Positions 57,214 through 64,000 of a stretch of DNA of 64,000 nt are shown here, one piece after another. How positions within the stretch are numbered: the first letter of the stretch is position 1; every line of letters begins with the position of its first letter. This stretch comes from Spirometra erinaceieuropaei (lineage: Eukaryota; Platyhelminthes; Cestoda; Diphyllobothriidea; Diphyllobothriidae). The stretch is taken from positions 889,417 through 953,416 of the forward strand of contig CACRXP010000150.1 of the NCBI GenBank assembly GCA_902702965.1. The letters are read 5' to 3'. The notes under the pieces are model-generated. The model had not been told where the DNA came from. It did no database searches and worked only from the letters and a program-made list of their open reading frames with translations. Made by a program: the position numbers and the translations under genes.

Positions 57214-57490
57214 ATGCCAGGCGGATGGACTGGGCGAACACGTATTCCTGGCCTACACTTCTTCAGTCATGAAAGCGGACGTTGGTTGCCACCAGCCGTG
57301 AAGGAACCGGAGTTGAGGGGATATCCCCAAGGTGCCGGTTTATCAGCTCACACCGTGATCCCCTTCGAGACGGATCCCAAATCAAACTCCCTTTCCGCCC
57401 TCATTTTCGGTCGCGAGGGTTCCACCCGAATCCAGCGACGTCGGGGAAACGCTTATCTCCTGCAAGGTAATGTTACAACCAAAGATACTC
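57214..57490. repeat. Unassigned repeat-like stretch with overlapping frames
   Basis: Two plus-strand frames (105 and 62 codons) overlap here; neither has a domain. The stretch interrupts the right arm of the F element, suggesting a separate insertion. This is inference from position only. Confidence 0.25.
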
Positions 57491-57935
57491 CCTTACTAAC
57501 AACGAATGCCTTAAATCATCAAAGCGAATAGACGGATTCCAGATGCCCTAGTGGTTAAAGTGAACTCTTGACAATGCACCATATACTCATCCGACACTAG
57601 GACGCTGTTAGGATTCCATAACTACCCCAGGAAATCACGAGTTAGCGCTCAGATAAGATAAAATCACATGCGATACGAGAAGGGACCATTAGATCCTCCC
57701 ACTGCTCGACTGGAGAGTACTGTGCCTACGCTTGTAAGTATGGGAAGAGGAAGCAGCGTAAGTAACATATATTCTTTTAACATAAAATTTAAGGCACCGT
57801 TGAGGAAGACGCGACAAGGATAACATTTGAATCCAGGCGCTCGGAGTGGGCTAGACGACGGTCTTTCGCTTAGGACACGGGACCCGCACTTGCTGCTGGA
57901 GCACGTAATTTTCTGACCCAATAAACAGTAATTTT

Positions 57936-58097
<162 letters not shown>

Positions 58098-58193
58098 GGA
58101 AGTGCTGGTAATATCTATAGTGTTAGTAATGACTCGGCTCCTCAGAATATCAGAAGGCGAAGATGCGATCACTGGAACAATAAATTTATTGGC

Positions 58194-58236
58194 CTGACGT
58201 TTCGGATTCTCACTCGAGCCCAGCACCAGAGACAGT
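58194..58236 (-). ncRNA. Degenerate hammerhead motif in PLE terminal repeat
   Basis: On the minus strand GAAACGTC and the right half of stem II (GAATCC) are intact, but the CTGATGA core reads CTGGTGC, so self-cleavage is unlikely. Flanking bases match 19340-19400. Confidence 0.6.
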
Positions 58237-58365
58237 CGCAGATAAGGGTAATTGTGACACGAGTGCAGTATTTACAACGCGTGGCTGCCGTGGGATCATA
58301 TGCGTACTGTAATTAACAGCTATCATAATCACCGCTGGGGTCGTAATTGATGCGATGGTGGCTTG

Positions 58366-59658
58366 TCAGTCCGCGTCCGAGTCATTAATTGCCATAATTT
58401 CGTCATCCGTGTTGGATGCTGGTGTGAAGATTGCTCGGCAAATTGGCTCAATGTCACTGGGATAATTGCGCGCCCGCACCCTACCCACGTGACTGATTCC
58501 CCTGCCCAGGGAAAATCTCAGCACGGGATATGGTAACGGGAGGTCATTGCGCTTGTTGATAGATTGCGGGCCTGCAAGCCATGACTCGAGCAGCCGCGGC
58601 TCACGTGGTTGTCACCCCTTGCGAGGATTTCGGTCTCCTGACACTTGAAAATATGGCCGGGTCCCGTCGAATGAACCGCCACCTGAGAGCTAGCGTCTCC
58701 CCGCCTCACTGCTGCTGCGTGCTCGGCAATTCGCGTTCGGAGTAATCTCCCTACTTCTCCGACGTAGTTGCTTTGTCCGCAACGGCACCAGATCCGGAAA
58801 ACGACTCCTGACGTTTCCTGCCGTGGCAGTGGGTCTTTCGGCCTCATGACTTGGCACCTAATGGTTGCTTCAGGCCTGTGTGCAACCTCAACTCCAGTTG
58901 GAGTGAGAAGACGACTGACGGCTTCCGAGACGTTCCTCACGTACGGAAGAGCCCGCCAAGATTTGGAGCCGGTTGGATTTGGTCTCTGGTGTCCTTTTCG
59001 TATGCACTGGTTGACAAAGTTGCGCGGGTGACCATTGGCTCTCATTACCCGTGGAAGATATTGTAATTCAGCAACCTTGTCTTCCATTTCACTGCAGTGC
59101 GTCTCAACGCGCCGATATAGCTCCCTTACGCAACTGCGTTTGTGACTGATTGGGTGGTTGCTGTTGAAGTTCAGTATTTGCGTCGTATTTGTCGCCTTAC
59201 TGAACAATTTAGTTTTTAGGCCACCACAATCTTTGCGGCAAACGAGGACATCCAGGAAGGCCAGCTGGTTGTTTTCGTCATTCTCTATCGTAAATTGAAT
59301 GTCCGAGAAGATGGCGTTGAGATGTTCTTTGAATATCAGCACCTGATCCCGTTCGACGACGACGAAGGTATCATCCACATACGGAGCGCAGAATTTTGGT
59401 CTGTGGTATCGGAAAACCAACGACTCCAAACGTCGTAGGACCACCTCGGACATGACTCCCGAAATCGGGGAACCCATTGGCGTGCCCTTCACCTGCTCGT
59501 AGATTGTTCCATCGAACGTAAAGTACGTCTTGAGGCAGAATTTCAGGAGCTGCATGATTTGGGAGTGTCCGAGGCGATTCTCCGTTTCGTCGCATGGTCT
59601 CGAATGTCAGGTTCTGCGGGATAGAAGTAAAAAGGGACGTGACGTCAAAGGAAACCAA
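58366..59658 (-). pseudogene. Penelope-like element RT and GIY-YIG endonuclease, most complete copy
   Basis: From N to C: 'VSFDVTSLFTSIPQNLTFE', a small deletion with frame change near 59590, 'LLKFCLKTYFTFDGTIYEQV', 'KGTPMGSPISG', catalytic 'PYVDDTFVVVERDQ', 'NQLAFLDVLVCRKDC', the PLE linker ('NFNSNHPISHKRSCVR', 'GHPRNFVNQCIRKGHQRP') and the GIY-YIG nuclease ('SGVVFRIWCRCGQSNYVGE', 'LRTRIAEHAAAVRRGD'). A frame change near 58600 follows 'GDNHVSR', and the C-terminal tail continues in another frame to TGA at 58366-58368. The long middle frame (345 codons from 59555) is intact. The N-terminal RT part is missing because the copy is truncated. Confidence 0.88.
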
Positions 59659-59663
59659 AGGAC

Positions 59664-59745
59664 TGTCTCTGATGATGGATTCGAGTGAGAATCCGTAACG
59701 TCATGTCAATAAATTTCTTGTTCCAGTGGTCGCATCTTCGTCCTC
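59664..59745 (+). repeat. Inverted PLE terminal segment with hammerhead relic
   Basis: CTGATGA (59669-59675), stem II GGATTC/GAATCC, then GTAAC in place of GAAAC, GTC and the tail 'tcttgttccagtggtcgcat'. It is the same segment as 58150-58245 but on the opposite strand. The GAAA mutation should abolish cleavage. Confidence 0.7.
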
Positions 59746-59926
59746 TGAGCTGCTACCTGGAACTCGCCCGTTCACTTCTATCGGCAATCCTCCGAATATC
59801 TTATGCTGAGATATTATGGACTGCGAGCAGTCACAGCTGGGCGACCACTTTTCTATCAGCGCAACATATTCTCAAGTTGTTGTCCCGTTTTACGTCAATA
59901 GATGACGTTTTTGTGGTTTTTTCCAG

Positions 59927-60248
59927 GCTCCTTCCGATCTTCAAGTATCTCCGGACTGGGCGACGTGGGTCCAGCGGGCTTTAAGCCACGATTCATCTAC
60001 ACAGAAGCACCAGGCGCCCTGCATATTGAGTCACGCAGCTACCACACCTCCACACCGACCAGCCACAGTAGAGTGGTTACTGTCGGCGGCAGGTCTAATT
60101 CCACACTCGAAGTGGTCGATCTTCGCGGCATGTCCCACCTGCCGCCCCTCGAGTTCAATCGTGCTACCTGCGACGAGGTCACCTATCTCTTGGATGTGGA
60201 CGCTAGACAGCCCTTTGAAGCAGTGTCATCAGATCGCATAAAATTGTC
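59927..60248 (+). CDS. Kelch-repeat protein, exon B
   Basis: 322 nt bounded by a pyrimidine-rich acceptor ('gtggttttttccag') and the strong donor 'TTGTC|gtaagt'. It completes the split Gly codon of exon A. It encodes a linker and the blade 'RSYHTSTPTSHSRVVTVGGR' with the R-x-x-H and double-Gly kelch signature, then 'NSTLEVVDLRGMSHLPPLEF'. It leaves TC for the next codon, which the exon at 62546 completes. The open frame extends upstream into the intron, but the phase match supports 59927 as the start. Confidence 0.75.
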
Positions 60249-60265
60249 GTAAGTCTCATATTTTA

Positions 60266-60327
60266 CACCACCACCACCACCACCACCACCACCACCACCA
60301 CCACCACCACCACCACCACCACCACCA
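60266..60327. repeat. (CCA)n microsatellite beside the exon B donor
   Basis: 62 bp of CAC/CCA units starting 17 bp after the splice donor at 60249. Frames read through it as poly-Gly or poly-Val are artefacts. Confidence 0.98.
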
Positions 60328-60529
60328 AAATGAATGATGACAACCAATAAGCTAGAAACAGCCACTGAACTCTTATTTTCCCGAGACACTTTTCGACGAC
60401 AGAGAGATCGTCCCGACGTGGTTCTCCAGAATCATGATTCCATGGAAAAGAGGAAATGAGCATTTCCCCACTCGTCAGCCAGAATAGCTCAGTGAGCACC
60501 ACTCCCCTGCGGCAGCGCTGGTGGTCTCA

Positions 60530-61591
60530 ATATTCATTACAATGGAATGTAATTCAAAGGTATTTCGGTCACGCCAGAATACCGGCTTTTGCATGCGCTT
60601 CCTTTCGGCCGCCTGCAGGAACCACGCTCGCCAAAAGGCTACTTAAGTAATATGGTTTTTTTCATGGATTTTCGATGACTTTGTGGGAGCAGGTGTGTTT
60701 TACAGACAAAATTGTCAGAAATATTATTTCCAGTTCTCACTCGATAGAAAGTAGTGTCCTTTCCAGATTTGATTTTCGATTAAAGGGCCTATTTAGGTTT
60801 TAAAGACTTTTGAAGTCCCCAGATAATTTGAAGCCCGATCTGCCGTCGCATTTGCATTTAGGGTTTACAATCCGCAAGCTGTAGAATGTCCATGCAAGGA
60901 AAAACACACATTCCTTTATGTCAATAAGAAGATATCATATAGGGCTCGTAAGATTTTGCAACGAATGTGGACGACGTTGTATACTACATACATGCGAACA
61001 TTTTAAACCGAAAGATACCCTCTCCTCATGCATAAAATTTGAGGGAGACGTAATTTGCTACCGAATGAACACAAGAATGGATATTTTTCGGCATGTTTTT
61101 GCAGAAATTGTCCGAATTCACAGGAGCGTGGAAGATTGGTTGTAAAAATTCATACTACTTAGGTGGTCGTTTTTACCCAGGATAGTGTTTCAGGTGGCCG
61201 AAAAGGAATGCATTCGAAAGCCGGCATCTCCCTGTGACTGAAATATTTTGGGATTAAGATGCACGACAATCAATATTACAACCTAAAGTAAGTAATTCTT
61301 TTATAGAGCCAAAAGTTTGTGGGCACTATCTATACAATATGTTTGGATTTTTAAGGGAATGGAAAATCAGTGAAAAAGTCCATACTATACAATAGGGCAT
61401 TTTTAACGAGTTTATTTCTTGCAGTCGGCCGGAAAAACGTGTATTAAAAAGCCGGCTTTCAGACATGACTGAAATATACTGGGATTATACGGCATGATAC
61501 TGAATATTAAAAACTCACTTCAGTAATCCCTTCTAGTCGACATCATATTTCAGAATTTCCCTCAAGGTCTCGTGGGATATGTCACCTACTG
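60530..61591. mobile_element. Foldback-type element F, copy in the second kelch intron
   Basis: The left arm lacks its outer end; the right arm is complete to CTG at 61591, followed by TA. 'ggcttttgcatgcgcttcct', 'ctacttaagtaatatgg' and 'aagccggctttcagacatga' are family strings. Confidence 0.6.
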
Positions 61592-62545
61592 TAAGAGTGT
61601 AACTAACCACTCAGTCAGAACCGGCACGTCCTCTAATGACCGATAGGATATTTTCACCTGTAGCGAACTGCCCTCATTTCCCTTAACAGTGCTCAATTCC
61701 GGTGCCAATGAAAGTCCAGGCATTCTTTTGAGTGGCCTTCGCCTCAAAACGGGATTGGGTGAAATTTATCTAACGGGATAAATTGCGTGAGCTGTACGCA
61801 CAGCAAAAAAAACAACTGGAATAGACGCCAAAAAAGTATTTCAGAGGCAGATTTATCAATTAGGAAATCCGGCTTGTTGGCGGGAAAGGAAAGATCTGCC
61901 CTCCTGAATACGACGTCTAGAATATAGCCATTGCCGAAGGTCGCATTTCACGGGCACTATCTACACTTCTTAGATTAATGCCTTCTGGTAAAAGAACCGC
62001 AATGCTACCGTAAAGCATGTGACTTACAAGTCAGTAAGTGATGTTTTCCGAAGCCCTACGAAAGCAGGTTTTTCCATCTGAGAGCATGCTGAGAGTGTTT
62101 CATCCATATTTCCAGACCTCCGGAACCTAATGCATGCTACCAACACAGGACCACGCTCTCCCAAGTTGCGCCATTATTCTGAGGGGTCTGTATATGCTAC
62201 TCCATGTTAACGTTTACCAAATGGCAAGATCGTGCGTCTGCCTGTTAATTGAAAAGAGTATTCCTACGAATAACTGCTGTATAACTCTTAAACGAAGTTA
62301 TCAAGGACGACAGTCTGACAGCAAAAAGGTACCGACTTCTGCCGATGAACTAGTTACATTTTTGTGTGCACACCGCCCTCTCCGAGTCCAAATTCAAGAA
62401 ACTGGAGAAAACGAGACTCGATGTTTTTGTTCTGTCTCCCCAAAAGTAAATCATTTGCTAGGATCCATCTCGCTGATTATGACGGCGACGGGTTTGCTAC
62501 GGGGAAAACTAACCAAAGTTATTTAGCGGCTTTTTGTGTTTGTAG
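61592..62545 (+). other. Remainder of the second kelch intron
   Basis: Open frames here (for example 62134-62526) lack domains and run into the acceptor at 62545, so they are read as intron. Confidence 0.5.
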
Positions 62546-62679
62546 AGGTTGGCGAGGACATTACGCGATACCCGGCGGACGCGGATTCCTGGTTGGCGGC
62601 GGAGACGGCTTCTCTGCCCTACGCCCAGATCCCCTCGACATGGCATACATTCACGCCCCAGCCAACAACAACCTCCTCA
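62546..62679 (+). CDS. Kelch-repeat protein, exon C
   Basis: The acceptor 'tttttgtgtttgtag' is followed by A, which completes the TC left by exon B (Ser). The product reads 'GWRGHYAIPGGRGFLVGGGD', again the H and double-Gly blade pattern, then 'DPLDMAYIHAPANNNLL'. Two ends are possible: donor 'gttagt' at 62680 keeps frame with the exon at 62745; otherwise the frame stops at TAG 62682-62684. A second frame is open here, but only this one fits the phase. Confidence 0.65.
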
Positions 62680-62744
62680 GTTAGTGAGTTGACTGCAGCA
62701 GTTATTTCCATCTCGGAACAGACTATTTAATTCCAACATTTCAG

Positions 62745-62851
62745 GGTCTGTCTACCATCTCTTGCCTAAGAGGCCGGACATCTACAGGCTTGTGTTTAAG
62801 AAGGCCGTAATATTTAAAGGTCAGACTAACTCACGCATGTGCGCATTCTGA
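62745..62851 (+). CDS. Kelch-repeat protein, probable terminal exon D
   Basis: The acceptor 'attccaacatttcag' starts a stretch whose first two bases complete the codon left by exon C. It encodes 'SVYHLLPKRPDIYRLVFKK' and 'AVIFKGQTNSRMCAF' before TGA (62849-62851). The P-K-(x)n-R-L-x-(x)n-A-V-I pattern recalls the C-terminal end of KLHDC2-like proteins, from memory and weakly. No polyadenylation signal AATAAA was seen close downstream. Confidence 0.5.
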
Positions 62852-63049
62852 AAGACGTCCGCACCTAGCGGAGGGGGGGGGGAACGCAAAACCAACAAGA
62901 TTCGTTTAATCTGTTCCTGCAGTCGCGAGTCGGTTTCTTTATCGCGATGATCGAAAGTTGGTGCTAGTGCGTAGATGGAAACGACTGGGGCGTAAGTAAA
63001 ATTCTCCCTGAGTCGTACGTGCGCTAAGCAGTCACTGAGTAGCCTTCAC

Positions 63050-63918
63050 GCAAACTAGACTCTGTAACAACGACGACTTCTGTTATTTCCACAAAAGTAC
63101 AGAGATACCTTGTAGAAACCATAAGCGAAAATATGCCTTCTTTCAGTCTTTTGATAGAGAATGACGTCTTCCTCATATTTTATACTCAAAAAGGAGTATA
63201 ATTGGGCCTTAAAAAGTTTTCTAACTGACGAATAATTTGGAGTCTGATCATTCATTGCATTAGCGCTTAGTGATTTCAGTCTACAAGGTGCATGCGTTCC
63301 GCATAAAGAAAATCACACATTCTTCTATGTCTTTAAAAAGATATCATACAGCGTTCATAAAATTTCGCAATGGATGCAGACTATGTTGTACATTTCATGA
63401 GGAGCTGCGGTAAGCGGACAGGTACGATGCTGTGTGAATGGACATTGCACGGTCTTAGAAAATCTCATAATTAGAAACTTTTTAAAAACCTAATAACACG
63501 CCTTTTTCCCTTCGGGGATTATGCGCAAGCCCACCATTATTACTTGGGCTGAGCATTCCTATTTCCATGTTCTATTTAAGGGGCCATATAAGTCAGTTCT
63601 ACCGAAAAACTTTTCAAAAATGGAAGGATACTCTTTCTTTAAGTGGTAAATTTGGAGAAAACGTAGTTTGATAACACATGAGTGCAGCGGAGAATATCTT
63701 CTGTGAACGCTTTCTATATAAGGTAATTTAAGTTACAAGAATATCAAAAATCAACGGGAAATCTTATACTACTTAAAGCTGGCATCCCGACGCGAGTGAA
63801 ATATCTTGTGGTTATGCTGCCCGGCAGCGAATATTACAGTCCCACCAAAGTAGCCCTTTCGAATCGAAATCATATTTCAGAATTTCGGCTAACACTTCAC
63901 GAGATAGCAGATTTACTG
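63050..63918. mobile_element. Foldback-type element F, right half
   Basis: The centre ('cattgcattagcgcttagtg', 'gatttcagtctacaaggtgc') and the right arm match family F. The right end ACTG at 63915-63918 is followed by TA. The left arm is truncated near 63050. Confidence 0.6.
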
Positions 63919-64000
63919 TACATGTCCTCGGTAATAGAGGCAAGATGACATGGTTGAACTATCGTGACGTTGTAATCCCAAGGTGATATTCAAACAAACT

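Larger units (their letters stand above)
58141..59660 (-). mobile_element. Penelope-like element with inverted terminal segment
   Basis: This is a 5'-truncated PLE whose 3' end carries the terminal repeat with a hammerhead relic (58194-58236). Directly upstream of its 5' end, the same terminal segment appears in the opposite orientation (59664-59745). Confidence 0.75.

Noticed and set aside
60183..60502. Poly-Gly and poly-Val open frames
   Set aside because: They are translations of the (CCA)n tract just after the kelch exon B donor.

Overview
The window looks like repeat-rich chromosomal DNA from a parasitic flatworm, most likely a tapeworm of the Diphyllobothrium, Spirometra or Schistocephalus kind. 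The reasons are one gene with five introns, four of them only 31-36 bp long; many Penelope-like (PLE), CR1-like and Ty3/Gypsy elements; tRNA-headed SINEs; long trinucleotide repeats; and two assembly gaps (19092-19321 and 32617-32705). The species is inferred, not proven. I see no bacterial operons, CRISPR array, rRNA gene or functional tRNA gene.

Only two host genes can be supported well. On the minus strand, 27549-28679 holds a complete six-exon gene for an ANP32-family acidic leucine-rich nuclear phosphoprotein (308 codons). On the plus strand, exons from about 54047 to 62851 (perhaps from 53626) encode the C-terminal part of a kelch-repeat protein; its two large introns are packed with transposons and microsatellites. 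Weaker coding-like stretches lie at 6340-6456, 13019-13212 and 23961-24332 (the last carries a stop).

Region by region. 1-14 kb: SINEs, two copies of a small inverted-repeat element with a telomere-like core, a PLE endonuclease fragment (7.7-8.2 kb) and a foldback-type element (12.0-12.9 kb). 14.7-19.5 kb: two PLE pieces, a 108-bp ATG repeat, and a PLE insertion bounded by a 27-bp direct repeat and carrying a hammerhead ribozyme motif. 19.5-27 kb: mostly unassigned sequence, an inverted SINE pair and a coding-like pseudogene. 27.5-28.7 kb: ANP32 gene. 29.5-39.2 kb: LINE remnants, including one LINE nested inside another. 40.4-45.5 kb: a young Ty3/Gypsy retrotransposon with identical 463-bp LTRs. 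45.6-49.2 kb: PLE and LINE fragments. 49.1-53.5 kb: a tandem dispersed repeat, SINEs, a complete foldback element (50745-52078) and a zinc-finger retroelement tail. 53.6-62.9 kb: the kelch gene with its TE-filled introns. 62.9-64 kb: one more foldback arm.

The most interesting signals are: (1) a hammerhead-ribozyme-like fold in the tRNA-headed SINE family, best preserved at 3318-3362; (2) hammerhead motifs in the PLE terminal repeats, once in inverted arrangement around an element; (3) a Gypsy element with identical LTRs but broken coding capacity and a gag frame that runs through the primer-binding site into the LTR; and (4) a foldback family with TA-flanked termini, one copy of which contains a Tc1/mariner transposase.
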